The translations under genes and the position numbers were made by a program. This document shows positions 1 through 9,551 of a stretch of 64,000 nt of DNA, in pieces. The notes below the pieces were generated by a model. That model ran no database searches, was not told where the DNA came from, and saw only the letters and a program-made list of their open reading frames with translations. Origin of the DNA: Bradyrhizobium nivariense (GTDB lineage: Bacteria; Pseudomonadota; Alphaproteobacteria; Rhizobiales; Xanthobacteraceae). The stretch's first letter is position 1; the number at the start of each line of letters is the position of its first letter. Where the stretch lies: assembly GCF_029846715.1 (NCBI RefSeq), contig NZ_JARVWW010000028.1, positions 40,348 to 104,347 on the forward strand, given 5' to 3'.

Positions 1-1
1 T

Positions 2-958
2 CGCAAGCTCACACTACCGCCCAATGTCAGCGTGTTTCCGGCGCGCAAGGCTGAGACCTTCCGGCTGCCGCATCTCAACGTCGCCCTGCACGGTCAGAGC
101 TTCCGGCAGCGCGACATCACAGACAACTTGGTCCCGGCTTATCCGTCACCGATTACGGGCTACTTCAACATCGGCGTCTTGCACACCGGCTTGGGCGGCA
201 TGCCGGGACACGCGAACTATGCGCCATGCGCCATCGAAGACCTGATCAACAAGGGCTACGACTATTGGGCGCTCGCGCATGTGCACCAAGCCGCTGTCCT
301 TCACGAGCGGCCGCATGTCGTATTCTGCGGCAATCTGCAGGGCCGCCACATCCGCGAAAGTGGCCCGAAAGGCGCTTCGCTGGTTACGGTCGAGGGCGGC
401 GAGGTCCAGGAGATTTCGCCCCTCTATGTTGATTGCGTGCGCTGGATTCATTTGCCGGTGCCGGTGGTACAATGCAGCGCCATTGCCGATGCGGTCGATC
501 GCGTTCGGCAGACCATCGAAGAGGCCGTCGCGCGCGAGGCGCAAGGGCGTCTGCTCGCCTGCAGAATTGAGCTGACGGGGCAGACCGGATTGCACGGCGA
601 ACTGCTCGCGTCGGCAGATCACCTCCTTGCCGAGGCAAAGGCTGCAGCTCTGGGCTTGGGCGAGGAGGTCGCGTGGATCGAGCGTCTCGTCGTTGCGACC
701 GCGAGCCCCGAAACTGCAGCCACACGCAAAGACGCGTTGGGCGACCTTCAGCGCATGATCGAGAGCGCCGGCGGCGATGCTGAGCTGCAGGCGCGGCTCG
801 CGACGGATCTTGGCGACCTCGTCCGCAAGCTGCCCCACGACATCCGCGCGGATGTGGACGACGCCGTGCTGAAAGCAGCCATCGACGGCAACAACGCTAG
901 CTTGATCGCCCATGGCGGTGCGTATCTCAGCGCACGTCTCGCAACGGAGAAGGTGTAA
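2..958 (+). CDS. SbcD/YhaO-like metallophosphoesterase, C-terminal part (5' end outside window)
   Basis: The frame is open to the left edge, so the start and the first metal-binding motifs are not visible; 318 residues remain. The retained part has the motif YWALAHVH, equivalent to the G/A-H-V-H metal-ligand motif at the end of calcineurin-type phosphoesterase domains, then the NLQGRHIRE stretch found in SbcD/YhaO-type DNA repair exonucleases, and an alpha-helical capping tail. These enzymes act as Mn-dependent DNA nucleases together with an SbcC-like ATPase. That partner starts two bases after this stop codon, so the two are cotranscribed and very likely form a complex. YhaO-like is preferred over true SbcD because the partner has a YhaN-type N-terminus. 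Confidence 0.85.
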   Translation, partial: RKLTLPPNVSVFPARKAETFRLPHLNVALHGQSFRQRDITDNLVPAYPSPITGYFNIGVLHTGLGGMPGHANYAPCAIEDLINKGYDYWALAHVHQAAVLHERPHVVFCGNLQGRHIRESGPKGASLVTVEGGEVQEISPLYVDCVRWIHLPVPVVQCSAIADAVDRVRQTIEEAVAREAQGRLLACRIELTGQTGLHGELLASADHLLAEAKAAALGLGEEVAWIERLVVATASPETAATRKDALGDLQRMIESAGGDAELQARLATDLGDLVRKLPHDIRADVDDAVLKAAIDGNNASLIAHGGAYLSARLATEKV

Positions 959-960
959 TC

Positions 961-3900
961 ATGCGCATCCGGCAGCTCGATCTGCTTCGATACGGTCACT
1001 TCACGGACGCTATTATCGCCCTGCCCGCCGGCAAGCCGGACTTTCAGATGCTGCTTGGCGAGAATGAAGCCGGAAAGTCGACGGCGATGAACGGCGTCGA
1101 AGACCTGCTGTTCGGCATCCCGACCAACTCGTCCCGTAACTTCCTGCACGAATACAACGCCATGCGAGTGGGCGCGCTTCTGGAGAAGGGAAGCGATACG
1201 CTCAAAGTGCGCCGCCGCAAGGGCAACAAGGACACGTTACTAGGTGACGATGACACGCCGATCCCTTCGGGCGAGGGGGCGCTTGCCCCGTTTCTTGCCG
1301 GCGCCGATCGCCGATTTTACACGCGGATGTTCAGCCTCGATCACGAGCGCTTGCGCCAAGGCGGCAAGGAAATCTTGCAAGCGCAGGACGATGTCGGCCA
1401 GATGCTGTTCTCGGCAGGCGCCGGGATCATGGGCCTGCGCGAAACGCTCAAGGCTATGGAGGCTGAAGCCGACGCACTTTGGGCGTCGCGCCGCGCGGCT
1501 CACCGAAAGTATTTCCAGGCAGAGGAGCGTCTAAAGGCTGCCGAAGCCTCGATGCGCGACGATGTCGTGACGACCACCAAGTGGCAGTCGCTCAAGAGCG
1601 CGTTCGAGACGGCCAACGATGTTTATGGCGTCATCGAAAGCGAAATCGAGTTGAAATCGGCGGAATTGCGCAAGCTCAACCGCATCCGCCGGGTCTACCG
1701 CGACGTTCGCAAGCGCGCGGAGATTCAAAGCGATGTCGACGCGCTCCGAGAGGTCATCCCGTTTGATGCTGACGCTTCCAAGATTCTGGAGAAGGCCACG
1801 AAGAATGAAGCGGGCGCCACGGCGCGCATCGCGACCTTGAGCGAGCAGATCGTGGCGCTTGAGGCGGAATGCGGGGCCTTGATCTTCGACGAAGCCTTCC
1901 TGGCACGTGCCGAAGACATCGCACAGCTCCGAGATCGCCGTATTCAGGTTCGCGCCGGGAAAGCCGATCTGCCCAAGCGGCAGGCGGAATTGGCCGCGGC
2001 AGAAGCAACTCTCAACCGGCTCGCCGGCGAGCTCGAATGGAGCGAAGATGTCGATCAGTTGATCGCACGCATTCCCGCCAAGGCCAAGGTTGCGATCCTT
2101 CGCGGCTTGCTCAACCGCTGCGGAGCGCAATCCGGCGCGGTAGAGAATGCGAAGAGCGCCGAGGCCGAGGCCGAGGAGAAACTCGGCGAGATCGCCGCGG
2201 AAATCGAAGCGCATGGGCCGGTGACGGACGTCTCGGAGCTCGCGACGGTCATCAAGGCCACGCGCGAACTTGGCGATGCCGCCGGGCAGATCGCCAATTC
2301 GAAGCGCGAGGAACAGGAGGCGCGGACCGCAATTGCACGCTTGCTGAAGGCCCTGCGGCCGGCAGTCGCCGATGCTGCCCTCCTGGAATCGACGCTGGTT
2401 CCCCCGCTGGCTTCGGTTGAGGCCCACCGAGACGCCTGCCGGAGCCTGGAGCAGCGGCAGCGGACCTGCCGTGAACGGATCCGCAATGCGGAGCAGGAGC
2501 GCGTCCGGCGCCGGAAAGCCCATGAACGCATTATCGCTGACGAACACGTCGTGGCAGCCGACGAGATTGAACGCTTGCGCGGCCGGCGTGACACCGGCTG
2601 GTCAATCATCCGGCGCCGCCATGTAGAAGGTGTTGCGGTTTCCGAAGACGAGATGGCGGCCTTCGGTCCGCTCGATACGTTGGCGCGGGAGTTCGAGGCC
2701 GCAATGTGCGGTGCAGACTCGGCTGCGGATCGGCGCTTTGAGCACGCCGACGCTGCCGCACAGCTTGCGGTCATTGGCCGCCAGATCGGCGAGCAGGACG
2801 ACCTGCTGGAATCCTTGGCCCTGGAAGAACTGGCGTTGGCGCAAGAGCGCACAACTCTGGATGCCGCCTGGGCCGCGCTGAGGTCGGGAAGTTCCATCAC
2901 TCCACAAGATCCAGACGTGATGATCGAGTGGCTGCGCACGCGCTTCGAGATCCTGGGCCTGAACGCGCGGCTCTCGGCGGCTGAGCGGCATACAGACGGA
3001 TGGCAACAGCGCGAGGACGAGGGCAAACGTCTCGTCATGGCCGAACTTGAGACGTTGGGGATTTCCACAACTTCTCTTGCTGCCCAACCTCTCCATCTCG
3101 TTATCGAGGTCGCCGCGGCGCTGGAGCGCCGGCACGAAAGCGCCGCCAAGACGGTCCGCGATCTCAATGAGGCGTACCGCAAAGCGACGGGCCTGGTTAC
3201 GCGCAAACGCAAGGATCTGGAAAAGGCCGGGGCGGAGTGGATGGAGTGGATGAGCGCGTGGCAAGTCGCCCTGAAGGCGCTGCAACTCGCTGCCACGGCG
3301 ACGCCTGAGACGGCCGAAGCGCAGATCAACGCGATCGACGACATGCGCGAGGCGGCAGTCCGAATCAACGAACTGCGGCATGAGCGTATCGAAAAGATCG
3401 AGCGCGACGTGAAAGCGTTCGAGGCCGATGTGGCGGCCTTGGCGCAAGCCATCATGCCGCGCCTGATCGGCACGGATCCCGAGGAAGCTGTCCTGGAGCT
3501 CGATCGCCAAGCTTCAGACGCAGCACGCGTAAAGGATTTGAAGGCCGCGAAGGACTTAGACATCGCCGGCTTGCAGGAGAAGATCGCCGAGTGCCGTGAG
3601 TCGAGCCGTGAAGCTCGCGAAACCATTGCACGGCTCCAGCAGAAGGCCAATGTCGCATCGACAGACGAATTGCGGATCGCAATTCAGCGCTCCGACGAGA
3701 TGCGGCGGCTCGGCGCCGAGCTTGATCGGCTTAGGACCGCGCTGACGCAGGATGGCGATGGTCTTTCGGTTGCAGAGCTGGGCGCGGAGTGCTCAGGCAT
3801 CGACATGGACGCCATCGCGGCCAAAGACCAGACGGTCACCGAAGAATTGCAGGAATTGCGCAATCGGCTGATGGAAGCGCGCGAGGCCCGCAACACCGCC

Positions 3901-4515
3901 CGCCAGGCCTTCGAGGCCATTGGCGGGGACGACCGGGCGGCGAGGGACGCCGCGGATCGGCAAGCCGCACTCGCCGAAATGACGGAGATCGCCGAGCAGT
4001 ATGTGCGCCTTCGCTCCGCGGTCATATTGCTGCAATGGGCGATCGATCGCTACCGGCGGGAGAAGCAGGCCCCCATGCTCAAGCGCGCGGGCGAGCTGTT
4101 CGCCATCCTCACCTGCGGGTCTTTCCAAACGCTGCAGCTTGAATTCGACGAGCACGACAACATGCAGCTCGCCGGCCTGCGCCGGGACGGTCAGCGCGTA
4201 CCGGTCGGCGGCATGAGCACCGGCACCGCGGACCAGCTCTACCTCGCGCTCCGGATCGCCGCGATCGAGGACTATCTCGATCACGCCGAGCCCATGCCGT
4301 TCATCGCGGACGACCTGTTCATCAACTTCGACAACAAGCGCGCGGCAGCCGGCTTCCGCGTCTTGGGCGAACTCGCCAAAAAGACGCAGGTCTTGTTCTT
4401 CACGCACCACGAGCACCTGCTGGAGGTCGCGCGAAAAGCCTTGGGCGCCCCGATCAGCGGCGTTACGCTGCCGGTGGCCGAGAGCCCACCGCCGTCACGC
4501 TCGGAGGCCGCGTGA
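961..4515 (+). CDS. SbcC/YhaN-like AAA ATPase with long coiled coil
   Basis: A 1,184-residue SMC/Rad50-like ATPase. The N-terminal half-domain carries the Walker A motif GENEAGKS at residues 33-40 in the YhaN context (LLFGIP after it). A long charged, Ala/Glu/Arg-rich coiled coil occupies about residues 160-1030. The C-terminal half-domain has a signature-like segment (GGMSTGTADQLYLALR) and the Walker B strand MPFIADDLFINFD, followed by a switch His in LFFTHHEHL. The family gates the nuclease site of its SbcD-like partner using ATP. It is translationally coupled to the upstream nuclease gene. The next operon starts 193 bp downstream behind its own regulatory box, so it may be a separate transcription unit. 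It belongs either to a general repair pair carried by the island or to a defence system. Confidence 0.9.
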   Translation: MRIRQLDLLRYGHFTDAIIALPAGKPDFQMLLGENEAGKSTAMNGVEDLLFGIPTNSSRNFLHEYNAMRVGALLEKGSDTLKVRRRKGNKDTLLGDDDTPIPSGEGALAPFLAGADRRFYTRMFSLDHERLRQGGKEILQAQDDVGQMLFSAGAGIMGLRETLKAMEAEADALWASRRAAHRKYFQAEERLKAAEASMRDDVVTTTKWQSLKSAFETANDVYGVIESEIELKSAELRKLNRIRRVYRDVRKRAEIQSDVDALREVIPFDADASKILEKATKNEAGATARIATLSEQIVALEAECGALIFDEAFLARAEDIAQLRDRRIQVRAGKADLPKRQAELAAAEATLNRLAGELEWSEDVDQLIARIPAKAKVAILRGLLNRCGAQSGAVENAKSAEAEAEEKLGEIAAEIEAHGPVTDVSELATVIKATRELGDAAGQIANSKREEQEARTAIARLLKALRPAVADAALLESTLVPPLASVEAHRDACRSLEQRQRTCRERIRNAEQERVRRRKAHERIIADEHVVAADEIERLRGRRDTGWSIIRRRHVEGVAVSEDEMAAFGPLDTLAREFEAAMCGADSAADRRFEHADAAAQLAVIGRQIGEQDDLLESLALEELALAQERTTLDAAWAALRSGSSITPQDPDVMIEWLRTRFEILGLNARLSAAERHTDGWQQREDEGKRLVMAELETLGISTTSLAAQPLHLVIEVAAALERRHESAAKTVRDLNEAYRKATGLVTRKRKDLEKAGAEWMEWMSAWQVALKALQLAATATPETAEAQINAIDDMREAAVRINELRHERIEKIERDVKAFEADVAALAQAIMPRLIGTDPEEAVLELDRQASDAARVKDLKAAKDLDIAGLQEKIAECRESSREARETIARLQQKANVASTDELRIAIQRSDEMRRLGAELDRLRTALTQDGDGLSVAELGAECSGIDMDAIAAKDQTVTEELQELRNRLMEAREARNTARQAFEAIGGDDRAARDAADRQAALAEMTEIAEQYVRLRSAVILLQWAIDRYRREKQAPMLKRAGELFAILTCGSFQTLQLEFDEHDNMQLAGLRRDGQRVPVGGMSTGTADQLYLALRIAAIEDYLDHAEPMPFIADDLFINFDNKRAAAGFRVLGELAKKTQVLFFTHHEHLLEVARKALGAPISGVTLPVAESPPPSRSEAA

Positions 4516-4611
4516 CGGCTAGGATTTCCGATCATTTCCCGCAATTTCTGTTATCGCTCCGACTAACATATTGATATTGCTTAATAAAATAAGATAGAAA
4601 GATTTTAGATT

Positions 4612-4660
4612 CGGCTTTCCGGGTATCCCCCTTTTTTTTCGATCACCTAGTGAAGGGTGG
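4612..4660 (+). promoter_or_regulatory. Shared upstream box, copy 1
   Basis: A 49-bp segment with the conserved blocks CTTTCCGGGTA, a C run then a T run, GATCACC and TGAAGGG. A second copy with the same blocks in the same order lies at 9552-9600. Both copies end about 50 bp before the first gene of an operon (4709 and 9649). The repetition is visible directly. A promoter or operator role is inferred from the matched position; a short terminator hairpin plus T run is an alternative reading. Confidence 0.6.
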
Positions 4661-4708
4661 GCCAAACGAACTGGACGCCCGGTAAAACCGCTGCTGAAAG
4701 GGGGCGAT

Positions 4709-5452
4709 ATGGCACGTCCGTTGTCGAAGAAGGACCTGACCCGCCCGCCGGGTGTCGAACGGAAGATCGACATCGCGCTGCCCCAGGATTGGACCACCCT
4801 CTCCCGGCGCGCGCGCGAGACAAATCCGCAATCCGGCGATTTCCTGCCGTCGGAATGTCTCGTTCATCTCCTCCGCGATGCCATCCGCCGCGGCGAGGAC
4901 CGTATCGCGAGGGTGCTGATGCCGCAGCTCCTCAAGCGCGCCGAGGCCAATCTCGAGCGCACGGTGCCGGACAGCCGGATGCGGGACGCCAAGTCGGTCC
5001 GGCACGCGATTCTCAGCGATCTCGGGATGATGTTCACGCAAGATGGCACGGAAGAGCACGAGGACGAACTGGACTTTTATGAATGCAAGTTTCTACGGGC
5101 GTTGCGCTTCCTTCGGATCGATCACGTCCGCAAGGCGCTGTCCGAGCGCAAGGAGCTGACTGATCTGCCTGAAGCCGACGACGGTGATGCCGCTCTCGAT
5201 GAGGAAATGCTGGCCCGGCTGTCCCGGATGGCGAGCGTCGGTCCGTCGCAGGAAGACCGGCTGTACCTGCCCGAGGTGATCAAGGCGCTTGACAAGCTGC
5301 CACCAGATCAGAAGCGCGCCGTCGTGCTCCGCCGTATCGTCGGGCACACCGAGGAACAGACCGCAAAGATTTGCAAGGTGGACAAGCGGACGATTCGCTA
5401 CCGCCTCGCTACCGCCGACAAGCAGCTCAAGACTATGAAGGAGGACCTATGA
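4709..5452 (+). CDS. Sigma-70 region-4-like regulator
   Basis: A 247-residue protein whose last 60 residues resemble sigma-70 region 4: LDKLPPDQKRAVVLRRIVG, a Thr/Glu-rich turn, then a recognition-helix-like stretch (VDKRTIRYRLATADKQL). The N-terminal two thirds are helical and charged, and I see no clear region 2 (-10 binding), so it may be a diverged ECF-type sigma factor or a standalone region-4 regulator. A purine-rich RBS precedes the ATG (AAAGGGGGCGAT). Its stop overlaps the next start (ATGA), so the two proteins are made together. As the first gene after shared box 1, it is the natural candidate to act on both copies of that box; this is inference. Confidence 0.65.
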   Translation: MARPLSKKDLTRPPGVERKIDIALPQDWTTLSRRARETNPQSGDFLPSECLVHLLRDAIRRGEDRIARVLMPQLLKRAEANLERTVPDSRMRDAKSVRHAILSDLGMMFTQDGTEEHEDELDFYECKFLRALRFLRIDHVRKALSERKELTDLPEADDGDAALDEEMLARLSRMASVGPSQEDRLYLPEVIKALDKLPPDQKRAVVLRRIVGHTEEQTAKICKVDKRTIRYRLATADKQLKTMKEDL

Positions 5453-6105
5453 TCACGACCGCCACCCAAACGTCCCTGCGAGACGCCATGTACGCCATGT
5501 CGCTGGCGAAGGCTGTTCCGGACGCCGAACTGCTCGATGAATTCGCGCGGCGCTATCCGCAGCATGCCGACGCGCTCACCGAATTCGCCATTGAACTTGC
5601 GATCGACTCTCTCATGCACCGGAGTGACGAGGAAGATGTCCCCGCCGATGCCGACGCGATCAGCGACTTGGTGTCGCGCGTCATGAGCCAGTTTGAAAAC
5701 CAGCTCTATGAACGCCGCCAGGCGCGGGCGGCGACCCCGCCCGCGCGCGCCGCGACGGCTTTCGCGGAAAATCCATTCGCGACGCTCGACCGGCAGGGAT
5801 TTCGTGCGCTCGCATCACGGCTCGACATCAATAGCGCCTTCCTTTCGAAGCTGCGGGATAGGACGATAGAGCCTATTTCGATTCCAAAAACATACTGCCG
5901 GTATCTCGCTGAGGAGATGGATGAAGAAACCGAAGCAATGGCTGCGCACCTCTATGCTCCACAAGAGTCCGCCGCGGCCGGCCGTCAACTCTACAAGGCG
6001 GAGGGAAAGCCCACTGCGACCGCAAGGCAAAGTTTCGAGGAAGCGGTGAAGACATCTGGATTAAGCGAAGAGCAGCAACGCCGTTTGCTCTCTTTTCGGG
6101 ACTAG
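5449..6105 (+). CDS. Unrecognised helical protein, possible partner or anti-sigma of the upstream regulator
   Basis: A 218-residue protein starting at the ATG that overlaps the preceding stop (ATGA), with a strong AAGGAGG RBS at 5438-5444. The N-terminal part (ELLDEFARRYPQHADALTEF) resembles the short helical segments of regulators paired with ECF-like sigma factors. The middle (FRALASRLDINSAFLSKLRD) has helix-turn-helix character, like a Cro/XRE-type or antitoxin DNA-binding domain. No transmembrane segment is visible. The next gene encodes an IrrE-type protease fused to a helicase. By analogy with ImmR/ImmA pairs, this protein could be the protease's substrate. The role is inferred; the family is not recognised. 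Confidence 0.5.
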   Translation: MITTATQTSLRDAMYAMSLAKAVPDAELLDEFARRYPQHADALTEFAIELAIDSLMHRSDEEDVPADADAISDLVSRVMSQFENQLYERRQARAATPPARAATAFAENPFATLDRQGFRALASRLDINSAFLSKLRDRTIEPISIPKTYCRYLAEEMDEETEAMAAHLYAPQESAAAGRQLYKAEGKPTATARQSFEEAVKTSGLSEEQQRRLLSFRD

Positions 6106-6108
6106 AGA

Positions 6109-9100
6109 ATGGATTCGTTCGAACCCATCCGGAAGGCTGCGGAAGACCTGCACCATCAGGTGGCGGGCCACGGGACGCCCAAGAAGCCTATGGATCTGGT
6201 CAATGCCGCAATCAAGCATCTCAAACTTGAATTAACATGGCTTCCGACAGGCGATCCGGCGCTCAAGAGCGCGCGCGCGGTCTTCGACGATCAAAGCGGC
6301 ACAATATTCGCCGAGGATGTCGGCAATGAATCGCAACGCGCGCTTGTCGTTGCGCACGAGATCGGGCACGAATGCATCCACGCGGGGTCCATCGCCTGCA
6401 GCGCTGAGGACGTGGATCCATCGCGTTCAATGGAGGCCGCGCCGGTAGGTCTGCAGCGCGTCGAGGACTACGGCGCGCATGAGCGCCGGGAACTGCAAGC
6501 CAATGTGTTTGCGCGGGCGTTTCTTCTCCCCCGATCTCTCGCACGACGGATGTTTGCCGACCAAGCCCTGACGGCGTCCGACATCGCTAAGCAGCTCGAT
6601 TTGCCGGTGCCGCTCGTGCGCCAGGAAATCCTGGATGTGATTCTTCTGCCGCCTCCCCCCACGGATGATGACTCTGACAGCCCCCTGGCCCGTCCGTCCC
6701 GGCCAGACCCGGCGCAAGATCGCGCGGCGGCACATCGCGGCACGCCATTTCAGCTCCAAGCCGGTCCGGGAACGGGCAAAACGAAGACGCTGGTCAAGCG
6801 CGTCCTCTCTTTGCTTGAGGAGGGAGTCGACCCCGCTTCAATCCTTGTTCTGACCTTCTCAAATCGCGCCGCCGGTGAATTGGCCGAAAGGGTCAGCGCT
6901 GCCGCGCCGGAGAAAGCGCCTAAGATCTGGATCGGCACATTCCACGCCTTTGGGCTCGATCTCATTCGTCGGCATTATGAGGAGTTCAAGCTTCCGCCGG
7001 ACCCGGCTCTATTCGATCGCAGCGACGCGATTGCCGTGCTGGAAGAAATTCTGCCGACCTTGCCATTGGTACATTATCGCAATCTTTGGGATCCCGCTCT
7101 GATCTTGAAAGAGATTTTGAGCGCAATCTCTCGCGCAAAGGACGAGCTTTACGACGACAAAGGCTATCTCGCCCTCGCTCAAAAGATGGAAGAAGACGCA
7201 GGCGAGGACGAGGAGAAGCAGACCGCCGCGAAAAAATGTCTTGAGATCGCCGCTGTCTACGAACGCTATGAGCGCGCGAAGGCCGATCATAAGGCCGTGG
7301 ATTTCGGCGACTTGATCATGGGGCCGACCCGGCTCTTGGAAAACAACAAGGCGATCCAAGCGGCCGTTCAATTGCGCCACCGCCATGTTCTCGTCGATGA
7401 ATACCAGGACGTGAACCGGGCAAGCGTGCGCCTAGTGAAAGCGATTGCCGGCGACGGCAAGCGCTTGTGGGTCGTGGGCGACGCGCGGCAATCGATCTAC
7501 CGTTTTCGTGGTGCCTCCTCCGTCAACATGGCGAGTTTCAAGGCCGAACTGTTTCCAGCAGCCGACATCGACCAGCTCGGGATCAGTTACCGCTCGACCC
7601 AACAGGTCATCGATGCATTCACGGCCTTCGCGACGGACATGGGCGCGTCCAAAGACATGCTGGCGCTCAAATTGACCCCTGATCGCGGAGTGGGCCCGGA
7701 GGGGCTTGATCTGCGCAAATTCGATCGCGACGAAGATGAGGAGGAAGGCATTGCCGCCGCAATCCGAGAATTGGAAGCGAAGGACGTGCGGCTGCGAGAT
7801 CAGGCGGTTCTTTGCCGCTCCAACCGGCGGCTGAATGAAATCGCCGCCGCGCTTGAGGCACGCAACATTCCGGTTCTGCACTTGGGAAGTCTGTTCGAGC
7901 GCGACGAAATCCGCGACCTCTTAGCGTTGATGAGTCTCGCGGTGGATCCCTTTGGCGATGCGCTGGTCCGCGTGGGAGCCTTGCCGCGTTACGGCATTCC
8001 ACTTCAGGACGTTCATGTTGCTCTTATTCACTTGCGCGATGAGCGAAAGCGCTCGGTGGAGCGTCTCGACGAGCTCGCCAACCTGCCGGGCCTGTCGACG
8101 GAAGCCGGTAACGGTTGCCGGCGGCTCGCTGCTGACCTGAAGGGATTCGCACCTCAAAGCCAGCCATGGGATTTTCTCACGACTTATCTGCTCGATCGCA
8201 CCGATATCGGCCGCACCATGGCGGGCGCCGCCACCGTTCCGGCACGGATGCGCAACGTTGCGGTCTGGCAATTCCTCAATTTCCTGCGCGACCACAGCCC
8301 GGTCGGGTTTGGCTTTCCGATTCAGCGCGCCCTCGATCGCGTCCGCCAGCTTGTGCTGCTCGCAGAAGAGCGCGATCTGCGCCAAGTGCCAGCGCCCGCC
8401 CTCCATATGGATGCGGTCCGGCTGATGACGGTCCATGGCAGCAAGGGCCTTGAGTTCGAGGCAGTGCACGTGCCTGGCCTTGCGACGCGGAGTTTCCCGA
8501 CCTCCTACACGGGCCAACGTTGTCCGCCTCCGGTCGGGCTCATCGCAGGCGCGGAAGGCAGCGTTTCGGATGAAGCCAAGCGTTCGCACACCATGGAGGA
8601 AGAGTGTCTTTTCTTCGTGGCAATGTCGCGCGCGCGCACGCATCTGCGGTTCTACCAGACCCGCTTTTACGGAAACGGCGACAAGCGCTCTTCATCCAAG
8701 CTTTTGACCAGGCCGTTGTTGAGGCTGGTGCACGAGACGGCTTCTCCGCCGACCGTGCCCTTGCCGCCCGATGCCCCGCGGCCGCAGCCCATCGAAATCA
8801 CCTTCGGACCGGATTGGATCCTCTCCGATCCGCGGCTTGAGCTTTACCAAAAATGCCCGCGCCGCTTCTTCTACACGCACGTCCTGGGACTGGGCGGCGC
8901 CCGTAAGGCGACCGCCTTCGCGCGCACGCATGATTGCCTCTATGAGCTGATCCGCTGGATGTCGCAAGCGCGCTTGGAGGGCGCCCCCGCCGAGGCCGAC
9001 GCTGAGAGCGCCTTCGATTCGATCTGGCAGGACCGCGGTCCCAAGGATCATGCTTTTGCCGGGGACTACCGGCAACTCGCCTCGCGACTAGTCAGCGAGC

Positions 9101-9537
9101 TGGTGCGTTCCGGCGCCGGGCGCCGCTTCCAGAAGTCGGAGCCGCTTGCGATCGACTTCCCGAACGGCCGCGTCGTTGTCGAACCGAACGAACGTGCTGA
9201 AATGCTCGACGGCAAGGTAGTCTTGCGGCGCGTGCGAACCGGATACCGGACCAAGGAAGAGTATGACGGGCTTGAATACACACTCTACCGGCTCGCCGGT
9301 GAGGTGCACTTCAAGGACGGATTTGTGATCGAAGCTTTGCACCTGACCGACGGCGTCATGGAGTTCGTCGAGATCAGCGACGAGAAGTTCGGCAACCGGC
9401 GCGACAAGACAGAAGGAATGCTCTCCGGCATCAACGCCGGCAACTTCCCGACCGAGATCAATCCGGTCACCTGTCCGCGCTGCCCGCATTTCTTCATCTG
9501 TCCGGCAGCGCCGGAGGGGCCGCTCGACCTTTCTTAA
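6109..9537 (+). CDS. IrrE/ImmA-type metallopeptidase fused to UvrD-like helicase with nuclease-like C-terminus
   Basis: A 1,142-residue fusion. Residues 1-180 are an IrrE/ImmA peptidase: zinc motif HEIGH at 83-87 and the third-ligand helix ELQANVFARAF near 128-137. Residues 200 to about 870 are a superfamily 1A helicase: Walker A AGPGTGKT at 218-225, VDEYQDVNR (motif II), GDARQSIYRFRGA (motif III) and LMTVHGSKGLEF (motif V). The last 250 residues resemble the PD-(D/E)XK domain of AddB/Cas4-type nucleases: one Cys in KCPRRFFY and three in CPRCPHFFIC would form the four-Cys iron-sulphur cluster. The usual DYKTG-like active-site strand reads RRVRTG, so the nuclease may be inactive. It lies four bases after the upstream stop, in the same operon. 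Confidence 0.85.
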   Translation: MDSFEPIRKAAEDLHHQVAGHGTPKKPMDLVNAAIKHLKLELTWLPTGDPALKSARAVFDDQSGTIFAEDVGNESQRALVVAHEIGHECIHAGSIACSAEDVDPSRSMEAAPVGLQRVEDYGAHERRELQANVFARAFLLPRSLARRMFADQALTASDIAKQLDLPVPLVRQEILDVILLPPPPTDDDSDSPLARPSRPDPAQDRAAAHRGTPFQLQAGPGTGKTKTLVKRVLSLLEEGVDPASILVLTFSNRAAGELAERVSAAAPEKAPKIWIGTFHAFGLDLIRRHYEEFKLPPDPALFDRSDAIAVLEEILPTLPLVHYRNLWDPALILKEILSAISRAKDELYDDKGYLALAQKMEEDAGEDEEKQTAAKKCLEIAAVYERYERAKADHKAVDFGDLIMGPTRLLENNKAIQAAVQLRHRHVLVDEYQDVNRASVRLVKAIAGDGKRLWVVGDARQSIYRFRGASSVNMASFKAELFPAADIDQLGISYRSTQQVIDAFTAFATDMGASKDMLALKLTPDRGVGPEGLDLRKFDRDEDEEEGIAAAIRELEAKDVRLRDQAVLCRSNRRLNEIAAALEARNIPVLHLGSLFERDEIRDLLALMSLAVDPFGDALVRVGALPRYGIPLQDVHVALIHLRDERKRSVERLDELANLPGLSTEAGNGCRRLAADLKGFAPQSQPWDFLTTYLLDRTDIGRTMAGAATVPARMRNVAVWQFLNFLRDHSPVGFGFPIQRALDRVRQLVLLAEERDLRQVPAPALHMDAVRLMTVHGSKGLEFEAVHVPGLATRSFPTSYTGQRCPPPVGLIAGAEGSVSDEAKRSHTMEEECLFFVAMSRARTHLRFYQTRFYGNGDKRSSSKLLTRPLLRLVHETASPPTVPLPPDAPRPQPIEITFGPDWILSDPRLELYQKCPRRFFYTHVLGLGGARKATAFARTHDCLYELIRWMSQARLEGAPAEADAESAFDSIWQDRGPKDHAFAGDYRQLASRLVSELVRSGAGRRFQKSEPLAIDFPNGRVVVEPNERAEMLDGKVVLRRVRTGYRTKEEYDGLEYTLYRLAGEVHFKDGFVIEALHLTDGVMEFVEISDEKFGNRRDKTEGMLSGINAGNFPTEINPVTCPRCPHFFICPAAPEGPLDLS

Positions 9538-9551
9538 AAAAAATCGCGCTC

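Noticed and set aside
2055..3650. Long minus-strand open frame (531 codons)
   Set aside because: It is antisense to the SbcC-like coiled coil, Ser/Arg-rich, and lacks an RBS; a high-GC shadow frame.
4612..4660. Box 1 as a simple rho-independent terminator of the SbcC-like gene
   Set aside because: The hairpin is only three or four pairs with a two- or three-base loop and lies about 100 bp after the stop; the whole 49 bp is conserved, including parts after the T run.
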